Under the pieces are notes generated by a model that saw only the letters and a list, made by a program, of their open reading frames with translations, was not told the origin of the DNA and made no database searches. A stretch of 64,000 nt of DNA from Pseudanabaena mucicola FACHB-723. GTDB lineage: Bacteria; Cyanobacteriota; Cyanobacteriia; Pseudanabaenales; Pseudanabaenaceae. Positions 24,571-32,397 of this stretch are shown here, piece after piece. Made by a program: the position numbers and the translations under genes. Location of the stretch: positions 1-64,000 of the forward strand of contig NZ_JACJQB010000012.1 of NCBI RefSeq assembly GCF_014696385.1, read 5' to 3'. Position 1 is the first letter of the stretch. Every line of letters starts with the position of its first letter.

Positions 24571-25269
24571 TTGACCTTCAATATAGACTTAGCTAGACAA
24601 GTTGCTTTAGCTTACAGTAGTAATAATTCTGAGAAGAGTCTTATAGAATCTTTCTCTCAAGTGTGTAACTTTCTCGCAGATAACCCAGATCGTATTTCAT
24701 GGAGAAGCAAGAAGAATATTCCATCTGTTGAAACTCAAGCTGGATTGAAAATATTAGCAGAGCGTTATTTTTCTGCTTATAACAAATCAGATTTTCCTGC
24801 TGTGCCTAGAACCGTTCCTGATGAAATGGTTAGTATTGTTATGCAGGAAGCTTATGGATATAGTGTAGAACAGTGTGAACAAACTAAGATTGATCATCAG
24901 CACTCAATGTGTGCAGAAAATTGTGTTGGCGCACTTTTAGAAAGATATCTTGATTCTGTTCTTCGCGATCATAACTGGCATTGGTGTTGTGGAGATTTTG
25001 TTAAAGCAATTGACTTTGTAAGCAAGACTGATGATTGTAAATGGCTTGCCTTACAGATTAAAAATAGAGATAATTCTGAAAACTCTTCAAGTAGTGCGAT
25101 TAGAAGTGGAACGGAAATCGAGAAATGGTTCAGATCGTTTTCAAAAACAGGAAAAACTAACTGGAACAATTTGCCAAAACTAATGCAAGGTTACAACCTC
25201 AGTGAACAAGGGTTTGTTGACTTTGTTAAAAGTTATTTGAGAGAACAAAAGATTAATCAAAATCAATAG
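24571..25269 (+). CDS. SinI-like type II restriction endonuclease
   Basis: 232 residues with a TTG start preceded by AGAGG at about 9 nt. The segment LLERYLDS followed by WHWCCGDFVKAIDF, then LQIKNRDNSENSSSSAIR and EIEKWFRSF, matches what I know of the SinI/Eco47I-type restriction enzymes. These are about 230 residues and cut at GGWCC. Convergent with a cytosine methyltransferase whose stop is 2 nt away, a standard type II layout. AT-rich and HIP1-free, so probably acquired. The family call comes from recalled motifs and the GGWCC specificity is inferred. Confidence 0.8.
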   Translation: MTFNIDLARQVALAYSSNNSEKSLIESFSQVCNFLADNPDRISWRSKKNIPSVETQAGLKILAERYFSAYNKSDFPAVPRTVPDEMVSIVMQEAYGYSVEQCEQTKIDHQHSMCAENCVGALLERYLDSVLRDHNWHWCCGDFVKAIDFVSKTDDCKWLALQIKNRDNSENSSSSAIRSGTEIEKWFRSFSKTGKTNWNNLPKLMQGYNLSEQGFVDFVKSYLREQKINQNQ

Positions 25270-25271
25270 TT

Positions 25272-26687
25272 TTAAAAGAGAGACATTTGATTTAAATTCT
25301 TTTTATCTGAAAGCGAAATATTATTAAAGTTAACGAACCATTCTGTATCACTCGTATTTTTGTAGCGTGAATAGGAGAAATTTAAATTAGTTTGAATAGA
25401 TTCTTCATGTAAAAGTTTAAATATTAATACTCCAATTGCACGTCCAAGACTGGCAGGAACAGCATTTCCAACTTGTTTGTATTGTTCAATAAGGGGCCCA
25501 GCTAATTGCCAATTATCAGAAAATTCTTGAATACGTTTATATTCTTCAATAGATAAAGGTCTATCTTCTTCAGGATGAGCTAAATCAGTCGCAGGCATAG
25601 CTGGATGAGTGACTAAAGTAGGGGATGGTTTATCCCATGCAAGTCTGCGTAAAAAACCTGTTTTTCCACCTCCAGCATAGTAAGACTTTCCTAATGCTTC
25701 TTTCTGTAAATCTTCTGGCAAAGACTTCCAATTTTGTCCTTCATTAAGCATCCTGTAATACTTTAAGCGCTTCTCTGGAAATGTCAAATGATGATGATTA
25801 GTAAGTCCTCTAGTTGCTTGTCTAAATGTCTTCCATTTTTTAAGTCCATTTTCTCCATACTCAGAATGTGTAGGCACTAAAAATGGTGGTTTATCTCCAT
25901 TACGAGAGCAAATTATAACAACACGTTCTCTGCACTGAGGAGTCCCAAAATTCGCCGCATTGTAGAGATTAAATGAAAAACCATATCCATTTTTTTTGAT
26001 AATACTAATAACAAAATTTAGAGCACCACCAGGTAATTCATCTAGGCTCAGGTCAGGAAAATCAGAACCTCTCATTTCATGAGGTCGATGTTGCATTGGA
26101 CAAGATAATAGTCCACGAACATTTTCAATCACTAAATATTTGGGTCTTATGTCTAACGCAAGATTCAGGTAAGTCAAAAAGGCGTTGCCACGATAATCGT
26201 TAAACCCATTTCGCTTTCCTGCTGTGCTAAATGCCTGGCAAGGTGGACCGCCAACAATCAAATCAACGTCATCACTGCGGGTAAGCCCAGCATATGAGAG
26301 AACCTCATCTGCTGAATACTTGTTAATATCCCCAATTAAAGCAATATTAGGCTTATTCAGAGCAATCGTTTGACGACAGTATTGATCAACTTCACAAGCC
26401 AATCTGATATCAAAACCAACTTCTTCAAGTCCTTGATCTAATCCCATTGCACCAGAGAAAAAGCTCAAAGCTATCGGCTTATTCTTTCTAACAGAATATG
26501 ATCTATGGTCTTCCGCAAGATGGTGAGCAGTCATAAGACCATACTGAGATAAGCTTTTGGGATTAATCAACCAAGTGTTACCTGCTTTTTCTGCATCAAT
26601 AACGCCCTCCCGACATAAAGTTCGCACACGTTGTTCACTTACATTTAAGTTTGTAGCTGCTTCTTTTATTGTTTGGTAGGTACGCAT
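25272..26687 (-). CDS. DNA (cytosine-5) methyltransferase with N-terminal HTH
   Basis: 471 residues from the ATG at 26687 ([11 protein letters not shown]). Residues 1-45 form a helix-turn-helix of excisionase/MerR type ([22 protein letters not shown]). The methyltransferase follows: motif [12 protein letters not shown], motif [11 protein letters not shown] with catalytic Cys150, ENVRG, QCRERV, and QVGNAVPAS near the end. The length and target-recognition context ([14 protein letters not shown]) fit M.SinI-like enzymes that methylate GGWCC. The fused HTH probably represses its own gene: a 9-bp inverted repeat flanks the start. A longer start at 26750 would begin in the promoter and is rejected. 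Confidence 0.93.
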   Translation of the reverse strand: MRTYQTIKEAATNLNVSEQRVRTLCREGVIDAEKAGNTWLINPKSLSQYGLMTAHHLAEDHRSYSVRKNKPIALSFFSGAMGLDQGLEEVGFDIRLACEVDQYCRQTIALNKPNIALIGDINKYSADEVLSYAGLTRSDDVDLIVGGPPCQAFSTAGKRNGFNDYRGNAFLTYLNLALDIRPKYLVIENVRGLLSCPMQHRPHEMRGSDFPDLSLDELPGGALNFVISIIKKNGYGFSFNLYNAANFGTPQCRERVVIICSRNGDKPPFLVPTHSEYGENGLKKWKTFRQATRGLTNHHHLTFPEKRLKYYRMLNEGQNWKSLPEDLQKEALGKSYYAGGGKTGFLRRLAWDKPSPTLVTHPAMPATDLAHPEEDRPLSIEEYKRIQEFSDNWQLAGPLIEQYKQVGNAVPASLGRAIGVLIFKLLHEESIQTNLNFSYSRYKNTSDTEWFVNFNNISLSDKKNLNQMSLF

Positions 26688-26722
26688 TGTGAATTTCTTT
26701 TGCGAAACTTGTGATGCGTACC
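26679..26722. promoter_or_regulatory. inverted-repeat operator at the methyltransferase start
   Basis: GGTACGCAT (26679-26687, containing the start codon) and ATGCGTACC (26714-26722) are exact complements spaced by 26 nt. The outer half-site abuts a possible minus-strand -10 element, TAAAAT (26723-26728), 16 nt from TTGCAA (26745-26750). The position fits autorepression by the HTH of the methyltransferase. Confidence 0.6.
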
Positions 26723-26804
26723 ATTTTATATTAAAAATGAAATCTTGCAAGACTTAATTAGTTTATGACAATGATGCTTTTAGCTGAGAAAGGGAATGTG
26801 AGTG

Positions 26805-26930
26805 GTTGGGGCGATCGCGTTTTTGAGTGATTGATTGGGCGATCGCGTTTTTGTAAGTGGCGGGGCGATCGCGTTTTTGTGGGGGATTTGGCGATCGCGT
26901 TTTTGGGGTGGGGATTGAGCGATCGCTTGA
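26805..26930. repeat. iterated HIP1 repeats
   Basis: Five GCGATCGC octamers in about 120 nt. Four lie in a longer unit, GGCGATCGCGTTTTTG, separated by G/T-rich spacers. A 73-codon minus-strand frame (26763-26984) across it is a repeat artefact. The stretch lies between the methyltransferase promoter and hicA. Confidence 0.85.
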
Positions 26931-26975
26931 CACAGTATTAATATTGATACTAGTATTTGCTATAAACCTAACCTT

Positions 26976-27230
26976 ATGGCACAAGTAGAAAAAATAGTTG
27001 CTCAGCTAAAAAGGAATTCTCAAAATGTTAACTTCACTGATTTAGTAAAAGTTTGCAATCATTACTTTGGAGAGCCTCGACAGCAAGGGACAAGTCATTG
27101 TGTCTACAAAACACCTTGGCAAGGCGACCCTCGCGTTAATATTCAAGAAAAGAATGGCAAAGCCAAAGTGTACCAAGTCAAACAAGTATTAGCAGCGATC
27201 GAAAAAATTGAGGGAATGAAAGATGATTAA
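26976..27230 (+). CDS. HicA-like toxin (mRNA interferase)
   Basis: 84 residues. The pattern is a double-stranded-RNA-binding-like HicA fold: N-terminal helix, DLVKVCNHYFGEP, then GTSHCVYKTPW with the histidine that is catalytic in HicA, then VYQVKQVLAAIEKI. It is longer than the shortest HicA proteins but within range. It overlaps the next gene by 8 nt, the usual toxin-first HicAB order. Located in the accessory block beside the SinI-like system. Confidence 0.8.
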   Translation: MAQVEKIVAQLKRNSQNVNFTDLVKVCNHYFGEPRQQGTSHCVYKTPWQGDPRVNIQEKNGKAKVYQVKQVLAAIEKIEGMKDD

Positions 27231-27549
27231 CCATGAACACTACAGCTATAAAATCACTTGGTCAGTCGAAGATCAAGAATTCGCAGGATTATGTGCAGAG
27301 TTCCCTAGTTTGTCCTACCTTCATGAAAATCGCTCCGATGCACTAGAAGGTATTACAAACTTAGTCAAAGATGTGGTAACAGATATGGAATCAAATGGAG
27401 AAAAAATCCCAGAACCAATAGCTGAAAAAGTCTATAGCGGTAAGCTTCAAGTTCGCATTCCTCCATCTCTTCATCGCAGATTAGCAATGGAGGCCGCAGA
27501 AGAAAACGTTAGCTTAAATCGCTATATGAGTCAAAAACTTGCAGGTTGA
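27223..27549 (+). CDS. HicB-like antitoxin
   Basis: 108 residues. The N-terminal half has the partial RNase-H-like HicB fold (YKITWSVEDQEFAGLCAEFPSLSYL with DALEGI). The C-terminal half is a ribbon-helix-helix (GKLQVRIPPSLHRRLAMEAAEENVSLNRYMSQKL) that would bind the operator. The overlap with hicA means coupled expression. It probably represses the pair's own promoter near 26940-26975. Confidence 0.85.
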   Translation: MINHEHYSYKITWSVEDQEFAGLCAEFPSLSYLHENRSDALEGITNLVKDVVTDMESNGEKIPEPIAEKVYSGKLQVRIPPSLHRRLAMEAAEENVSLNRYMSQKLAG

Positions 27550-27574
27550 TATTTTTTGTTTTGTATTAGTGGAT

Positions 27575-27655
27575 GGTTGGGCGATCGCATTTTTGTGAGG
27601 GGGATGATTGGGCGATCGTGTTTTTTGTGGATGGTTGGGCGATCGCCTCTAAGGG
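27575..27655. repeat. second HIP1-repeat cluster
   Basis: Three copies of a TTGGGCGATCGC-type unit followed by T-runs, one mutated to GCGATCGTG, directly after hicB. They share the pattern GGGCGATCGC-(A/G)TTTTTG with the cluster at 26805 and a pair near 28180-28212. Confidence 0.75.
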
Positions 27656-27905
27656 AAAAACTTGTAAATATCCTTACGGTGCAAAAATCTTACAAAAATT
27701 ACTTCATTCTCCAACACTTCTATCCCTACCCTGTAATCACCTAAGCGAATGCGATAAAAACTATCATATCCCTGCATCTTTTTTAGATTATTGATTTCCC
27801 CCACAGATTCAGCTTGCTTACAGGACAAAATCACCTGCTTCAACCGTTACGATCCTTGACTAACTTCAAGTCTTTCTCAAATCTAGACTCAAACCTAACA
27901 TTCAT
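27649..27905 (-). pseudogene. RelE/ParE-type toxin, frameshifted
   Basis: The toxin begins at the ATG at 27903-27905, overlapping the antitoxin stop by 4 nt, and reads MNVRFESRFEKDLKLVKDRNG before a TGA at 27840-27842. The rest continues in another frame from 27843: LKQVILSCKQ, then KKMQGYDSFYRIRLGDYRVG and the C-terminal FVRFLHRKDIYKFFP. In intact relatives about five residues separate KDK/KDR from VKQVI; here only two do. A small out-of-frame deletion is therefore likely. Both halves are well conserved, so the break is probably recent. The toxin should be inactive unless frameshifting occurs. Confidence 0.8.
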
Positions 27906-28129
27906 GCAATATCACCATCTAGAAGCGCAAAGATATTCTCTTCAGGAACAAACTCATTTTTTCTACCCTCAGCGATCGCATTCCCTAAACCCACCTCTTC
28001 TAAAGCATCTTGAAATATTTCCGCAAAAAGCTCTTTTCTAGTCTTAATCAAATCAATTAAGATTTCAGTAAGCATTTCTCTTGTCTTCTCATCGTCAAGG
28101 AGTATTTGCATATTCAAACTCTCAATCAT
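27902..28129 (-). CDS. antitoxin of the broken RelE-type module
   Basis: 75 residues (or 69 from the ATG at 28111, MQILLDDEKT). Mostly helical and acidic: KTREMLTEILIDLIKTRKELFAEIFQDALEEVGL. It ends VPEENIFALLDGDIA, a tail that would wrap around a toxin. Its TGA overlaps the toxin ATG (ATGA), the standard antitoxin-toxin coupling. It remains intact although the toxin reading frame is broken. Family assignment rests on position and composition. Confidence 0.7.
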   Translation of the reverse strand: MIESLNMQILLDDEKTREMLTEILIDLIKTRKELFAEIFQDALEEVGLGNAIAEGRKNEFVPEENIFALLDGDIA

Positions 28130-28412
28130 AAACCAAGTTTACATAATTCTAACTCAATAACATCAAACACCTTGTGGCGATCGCATTTTTTGTCGTTGGT
28201 TGGGCGATCGCCTAAAACATGTTCAGCCTAAATACAGACAAATAAAAATTAATTAATGTAACTAATGTTGTTGATCAAGATAGTGCGACTGCGATCGCAG
28301 TTTGAATCAAATTTGTGAGTCAGCTATCACTGAACGCAAAGTTAAATAATAATTTTGCGATCGCGCATTTTTCCCATGGCTTTCAAATTCTCGATAATCC
28401 ATATTTAGTTAC
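28130..28412. other. intergenic region with scattered HIP1 sites
   Basis: About 280 nt with four GCGATCGC-type octamers, including two in the repeated GGGCGATCGC/ATTTTTTG context at 28176-28212. I see no gene or RNA structure. It closes the accessory block before the alpha/beta hydrolase. Confidence 0.6.
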
Positions 28413-29168
28413 TTACTGCAAAAAGGAATGAATTAGTTGAGCAGTCTCATCTGGATGGCTATAAGAAAATCCATGAGCAGCATCTACAATAGTTTCTAAT
28501 TTAGAATTCGGAATTTTGCTAACCAGTGTATTACTATTTGCAGAAGGGATAGCTATATCTTTATCTCCCGTAATTATCAGTGTGTGGGCTGTAATGTTGG
28601 GTAGTGTGTCACAAGTGTTATGAGTTGTAAGAGCTTGAAGCTGACGTTGTAAGGCTTCATTCTGGCTATGAAATGGAATTGTTTCCTTTAGAAGTTGTTC
28701 CAGTTCTAGATGATGATCTTGAATGAATATGGGTGTAAATAGTAACGGTAAAAGATCTCCAGTTATCAATCCACTGATATCTCCAAATTCACTACACTCA
28801 CCACCTGCAAATGTACACCCAAGAATGAGTTTATCCAGTTTTTTAGGGTGCTTTAAAGCAAATTGCTGAGCGATTGCACCACCCATACTGACACCAAATA
28901 CATGAGCTTTGTTGATATTCAAAGCTTCTAAAAGTCCTGCGGCATCATCTGCCATATTCACAATATCGTAGGAGCTAGCAGATTGGCTAGTTAGCCCTGC
29001 ATCGCGGTTATCAAACAAGATCAGTTGATAGTGCTGAGCAAGTAAATCGGTAAATTTCTTACTCCAATCAAGAAGGCTAAAGCTCAGACCCATAATCATC
29101 AGCAATGGTGAACCACTACCTTGGATTTGATAGTTGACATTAATATCACCAACAGTAATTTTGGACAT
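28413..29168 (-). CDS. alpha/beta-fold hydrolase
   Basis: 251 residues. The nucleophile elbow is GVSMGG, the oxyanion region is MIMGLSFSLLDW, and the acid and base are in ITGDKDIAIP and DAAHGFSYSHP. This resembles the 3-oxoadipate enol-lactonase/esterase group, but the substrate cannot be assigned. No signal peptide. A stand-alone gene after the accessory block. Confidence 0.85.
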   Translation of the reverse strand: MSKITVGDINVNYQIQGSGSPLLMIMGLSFSLLDWSKKFTDLLAQHYQLILFDNRDAGLTSQSASSYDIVNMADDAAGLLEALNINKAHVFGVSMGGAIAQQFALKHPKKLDKLILGCTFAGGECSEFGDISGLITGDLLPLLFTPIFIQDHHLELEQLLKETIPFHSQNEALQRQLQALTTHNTCDTLPNITAHTLIITGDKDIAIPSANSNTLVSKIPNSKLETIVDAAHGFSYSHPDETAQLIHSFLQ

Positions 29169-29284
29169 ATGTTTATTGGGTACTTATTGTTTAGACGTAG
29201 ATATTTTTAGAATACACAGACTTTTGAGGGAAAGGGTGACACGATATAGAATAGAGTATTTCCCATTTCTGTTAGAAAATTCTT

Positions 29285-29320
29285 TCTTCAAACACTGGTT
29301 TACTCTTCAAACACTAGTTT
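29285..29320. repeat. 17-nt tandem repeat, period 19
   Basis: TCTTCAAACACTGGTTT and TCTTCAAACACTAGTTT, one mismatch, 62 nt before the methyltransferase-like gene at 29382. The second unit is followed by AAGTGTT, which can pair with AACACT. Possible regulatory site for the divergent pair of genes. Confidence 0.5.
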
Positions 29321-29381
29321 TCTAAGTGTTGTTATTGCGATACTTGACACCTTAGCAAGTTATATATATCTATAAACTTTT

Positions 29382-30080
29382 ATGAATAAATCTTTTACTT
29401 CTCAAGCGGATGAATGGACAGAAGCTATTGCCCAAGTCCAAAAACGCTACGATCGCGAATATCGTAATGAAGCCTTTGACTTGCCAGCAGAAGTGGAATC
29501 CATGCCCCTATTTCGAGAATGGGTTAGTCATTCCCTATCTAGCAAAATTGCCTCCCCCTTTTGGGAATTAGCCCAGTTTCAAAAAAATCAGCGTTGCCTA
29601 GATATTGGTTGTGGAGTTAGCTTTTTGATTTATCCTTGGCGCGATTGGGAAGTTTACTTTTATGGTCAGGAAATTAGTTTTGTGGCGAAAGATGCTCTCA
29701 ATTCAAGGGGTTCACAACTTAACTCTAAACTCTTTAAAGGCGTACAACTAGGTTCAGCTCATCAACTCAACAGCTACGAAAATGGATTTTTTGATCGCGT
29801 CATTGCCACAGGCTTTAGCTGCTACTATCCCCTCGATTATTTGAAAATATTTTTCCGTGAAGCCAAACGAGTTTTAAAGCCAAACGGCATCTTGATTTTT
29901 GATGTGATCTCCCCTGACCTAGAGCTTGCCGAAAATTGGGCAATTCTAGAGATGTACTTGGGTGTGGAGGTGTTTTTTACACCCCTAGCAGAAATTACAG
30001 AACTGATTCAGTCCATGGGTGGCAAAGTCACTGCTCAAAAAGACGGATCACTATTTCGGATGTATCGCGTTCAGTGGTAG
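29382..30080 (+). CDS. SAM-dependent methyltransferase (class I)
   Basis: 232 residues. Motif I is RCLDIGCGVSFLIYPW, the second acidic strand is YFYGQEISF, and FDRVIATGFSCYYPLDYL with EAKRVLKPNGILIFDVI are the typical later motifs. Substrate unknown. The N-terminal 60 residues include a YDREYRNEAFDLP segment likely to be lid or recognition. Next gene is 31 nt away on the same strand. Confidence 0.85.
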   Translation: MNKSFTSQADEWTEAIAQVQKRYDREYRNEAFDLPAEVESMPLFREWVSHSLSSKIASPFWELAQFQKNQRCLDIGCGVSFLIYPWRDWEVYFYGQEISFVAKDALNSRGSQLNSKLFKGVQLGSAHQLNSYENGFFDRVIATGFSCYYPLDYLKIFFREAKRVLKPNGILIFDVISPDLELAENWAILEMYLGVEVFFTPLAEITELIQSMGGKVTAQKDGSLFRMYRVQW

Positions 30081-30111
30081 TTTGATGTCATCAAACTAGA
30101 TGGATTAACTC

Positions 30112-30399
30112 ATGTCCGATAATTCTCAAACAACAGGTGCAGATGCAATTGATATTGCGATCGCAAAAGGGATTGACTTTGATGGCTCACCCATTGATCC
30201 CAAAAAGCTCGACCTTTACAGTAGTGTCATGGCACTGGAGGCAGGTCGTCAACGTAGTGGCGTAACTAACACCATGCGATCGCGCATTGTCCGTATTGGC
30301 GCAAAGCACATTCCTCAAGACGAGCTAAACCAAAAGTTAATCGACGCAGGATTTGCCCCACTTAAAGATAAAGACATTGCTTATTTTTACAATAAGTAG
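30112..30399 (+). CDS. small conserved cyanobacterial protein (DUF4090-like)
   Basis: 95 residues, no membrane segment. It begins MSDNSQTTGADAIDIAIAKG and carries GIDFDGSPI and a highly regular segment GAKHIPQDELNQKLIDAGFAPLK. I associate this with the cyanobacterial family DUF4090, from memory. Function unknown. It follows the methyltransferase gene by 31 nt and ends before a 19-bp hairpin. Confidence 0.7.
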   Translation: MSDNSQTTGADAIDIAIAKGIDFDGSPIDPKKLDLYSSVMALEAGRQRSGVTNTMRSRIVRIGAKHIPQDELNQKLIDAGFAPLKDKDIAYFYNK

Positions 30400-30407
30400 C
30401 CAGAAAT

Positions 30408-30448
30408 AAGAAGTGAATGGCGGTGCTTCGCGCCGCCACTCACTTCTT
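30408..30448. repeat. 19-bp hairpin with GCGG core, TTC loop
   Basis: AAGAAGTGAATGGCGGTGC and its near-complement (two mismatched or wobble positions) around a TTC loop, 9 nt after the stop of the small conserved gene. A T-rich run follows, so it may terminate that transcript. Confidence 0.8.
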
Positions 30449-30539
30449 GTTTTTTGTGTCGAGCTAAATCTACAGCCTTTTGGCGTATTTTAGGCAAGAT
30501 CTGGGCATAATTAATATATATGCAACCTTGCAAATCACT

Positions 30540-31064
30540 ATGTTTAAGTATTGGCAAACCATTCCCAAAACCCTACTTACCGCGCTGTTTGTAACAGGGC
30601 TAGTCGGTTCGGTTGGCTTAGTGACCTTGAGCAAAAACAATGATGCGGTTGCCCAAAATTCTACACGTCCCCTCAATTCCCGCGAACGTGCCATCGAAAG
30701 ACTAAAGCGATCAGGTCAGCGTTGGATTGAAATTCGCCTGCGAAGTCAACGCCTACTAGCATGGGAAGGCAACCGACTCGTATATGCCGTCATTGTTTCG
30801 ACAGGAAAAGGTTCAACCCCTACCCCAATGGGTGTCTTTGCCGTCCAGACTAAATATCCTGTTGCGAGTATGGAAGGTGATGACTACTATGTGCCAGATG
30901 TGCCTAATGTGATGTACTACAGTGGCAATTACGCGATTCATGGGGCATATTGGCACAACAGCTTTGGTATTCCTGTGAGTCATGGCTGTACGAATGTTGC
31001 CCCAGACCATGCCGCATGGCTATATCGATGGGCTTCGGTCGGTACGCCTGTGGTCGTTAACTAA
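30540..31064 (+). CDS. L,D-transpeptidase (YkuD domain)
   Basis: About 174 residues from the ATG at 30540 (MFKYWQTIPK). Signal-peptide-like segment TLLTALFVTGLVGSVGLV. The YkuD domain has the catalytic HGAYWHNSFGIPVSHGCTN motif with Cys nucleophile and both His. It makes 3-3 peptidoglycan cross-links or anchors proteins in the periplasm. It is a short protein with the catalytic domain only. A 20-residue extension upstream is rejected as it precedes the signal peptide. Followed by 180 nt of psaE upstream region. Confidence 0.92.
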   Translation: MFKYWQTIPKTLLTALFVTGLVGSVGLVTLSKNNDAVAQNSTRPLNSRERAIERLKRSGQRWIEIRLRSQRLLAWEGNRLVYAVIVSTGKGSTPTPMGVFAVQTKYPVASMEGDDYYVPDVPNVMYYSGNYAIHGAYWHNSFGIPVSHGCTNVAPDHAAWLYRWASVGTPVVVN

Positions 31065-31192
31065 AAGCCCACATGCCTTAGAACTATGCGAGAAGCGGCG
31101 CAAAGCATCACCACTCTTGATTGAATTTCATAAAACTTAACGAGCTAGAAATAGACAGAGGCGATCGCCTCACAGTAACCTAGAGACGGTAT

Positions 31193-31221
31193 CTGTAATC
31201 ATTTTATTTTTCACATTACAG
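31193..31221. promoter_or_regulatory. inverted CTGTAAT/ATTACAG upstream of psaE
   Basis: CTGTAAT (31193-31199) and ATTACAG (31215-31221) face each other 24 nt before psaE. Each contains the TTACA/TGTAA core of RpaB half-sites, but in inverted and not direct order, so it is not a canonical HLR1. A TATTTTT stretch lies between. Confidence 0.45.
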
Positions 31222-31244
31222 TCTTTAAGAATAAGGATAAACCT

Positions 31245-31436
31245 ATGGCAGTTCAACGCGGTTCTAAGGTTCGTATTTTGCGTAAAGAATCCTACTGGTA
31301 TCGTGAAGTCGGTACTGTAGCTTCTGTTGACAAGAGCGGCATCATCTACCCAGTGATCGTTCGTTTCGACAGCGTAAACTACTCCAACGTCGCAACTAAC
31401 AATTTTGCGATCGATGAAGTCGAAGAAGTCGCCTAG
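31245..31436 (+). CDS. photosystem I subunit IV PsaE
   Basis: 63 residues, SH3-like stromal subunit of photosystem I that helps ferredoxin docking. [26 protein letters not shown] and [16 protein letters not shown] are family hallmarks. Monocistronic: its own upstream region and a perfect 20-bp terminator 13 nt after the stop. Likely light-regulated; an inverted TTACA pair is upstream. Confidence 0.98.
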   Translation: MAVQRGSKVRILRKESYWYREVGTVASVDKSGIIYPVIVRFDSVNYSNVATNNFAIDEVEEVA

Positions 31437-31449
31437 ATTCTTCTCGCTT

Positions 31450-31492
31450 AAAAAAGGTACAATCTTTGCGTAGCAAAGATTGTACCTTTTTT
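31450..31492 (+). terminator. psaE terminator, perfect 20-bp stem
   Basis: Two perfect 20-bp arms, beginning AAAAAAGG and ending CCTTTTTT, around a GTA loop. The T-run makes it a strong intrinsic terminator. It ends only 8 nt before the mutM start codon. Confidence 0.93.
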
Positions 31493-31500
31493 AGTAAGTA

Positions 31501-32391
31501 ATGCCCGAATTACCAGAAGTTGAGACAGTTCGTATTGGTTTAAATCAAAACACCTTGGGGTGGCAGATTGAAGGTGGCGAAGTTTTGTTGCCCCGTGCGA
31601 TCGCCTATCCCGATCACCCTGAAGCTTTTTTGGCGGCGATGCTCGGTCAAGAGTTTACAGAATGGCAACGACGGGGAAAATATTTGATTGCGAGTTTGTC
31701 TAAGGGGCATAAATTAGGCGTACATTTGCGAATGACGGGTAGCTTGCTCTGGTGCGATCGCCATGAACCTGTCGGCAAGCATACGCGAGTACGTCTGTTT
31801 GTTAAAGAGAAAACATCCTCAAAAAAGCAAAAAACTAGCCATCCTAAAGAACTGAGATTTGATGATCAGCGCACCTTTGGCAAAGTTTGGTGGGTTCCTT
31901 CCGATCAACCCACTGAATCTGTAATTACGGGATTACAAAAGTTAGGTTTAGAGCCATTTGATCCTGAGTTTACGCCAGCGCATTTGTCCACGAAACTCAG
32001 CCGCTCTGGTCGCCCGATTAAAACCGTACTACTCGATCAAGAAATCGTTGCGGGCATTGGCAATATTTACGCCGATGAGTCACTATTCCTCAGCAAAATT
32101 CATCCTCAGCTTCCTGCCAATAGCTTAACTTCAGCACAGGTCGAAGCTCTGCATCAAGCAATTATTCGCGCCCTCAGTGATGGTATTGCCAAGGGTGGAA
32201 CTACCTTCAGTTCCTTTCAAAATATTGCAGGAATTAAGGGTAACTATATTGATACTGCTTGGGTATTTAGGCGTACAGGGCAACCATGTAACATCTGCGG
32301 GACTACCATTATACGCATCAAACTTGGCGGACGTTCGACGCATTTTTGTCCACAATGTCAATCTGCGATCGCAAAGGATGGGAAAAACTAG
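31501..32391 (+). CDS. formamidopyrimidine-DNA glycosylase MutM (Fpg)
   Basis: Base-excision repair enzyme removing 8-oxoguanine, 296 residues. The N-terminal catalytic MPELPEVETVR gives Pro1/Glu2 after Met removal. The H2TH region is ILLDQEIVAGIGNIYADE-like (VLLDQEIVAGIGNIYADE). The C-terminal zinc finger has CNICG and CPQCQ. A KTSSKKQKTSHPK insertion near residue 105 is unusual and basic. The start lies 8 nt after the psaE terminator, leaving no room for a promoter or a normal Shine-Dalgarno, so it is either expressed by read-through or leaderless. Confidence 0.95.
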   Translation: MPELPEVETVRIGLNQNTLGWQIEGGEVLLPRAIAYPDHPEAFLAAMLGQEFTEWQRRGKYLIASLSKGHKLGVHLRMTGSLLWCDRHEPVGKHTRVRLFVKEKTSSKKQKTSHPKELRFDDQRTFGKVWWVPSDQPTESVITGLQKLGLEPFDPEFTPAHLSTKLSRSGRPIKTVLLDQEIVAGIGNIYADESLFLSKIHPQLPANSLTSAQVEALHQAIIRALSDGIAKGGTTFSSFQNIAGIKGNYIDTAWVFRRTGQPCNICGTTIIRIKLGGRSTHFCPQCQSAIAKDGKN

Positions 32392-32397
32392 ATATCT

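Noticed and set aside
26805-26930. HIP1 repeat cluster as a CRISPR array
   Set aside because: Units are short, spacers are low-complexity and of uneven size, and no cas gene is present.
26763-26984. 73-codon minus-strand frame of NAIAQ/RDRP-type repeats
   Set aside because: It is a translation of the iterated HIP1 units, not a protein.
27556-27794. Two overlapping plus-strand frames after hicB
   Set aside because: They are translations of HIP1 repeats and of the opposite strand of the broken RelE gene.
31193-31221. Canonical HLR1 at psaE
   Set aside because: The two TTACA cores are inverted and 22 nt apart, not direct octamers with a 2-nt gap; listed only as a possible site.
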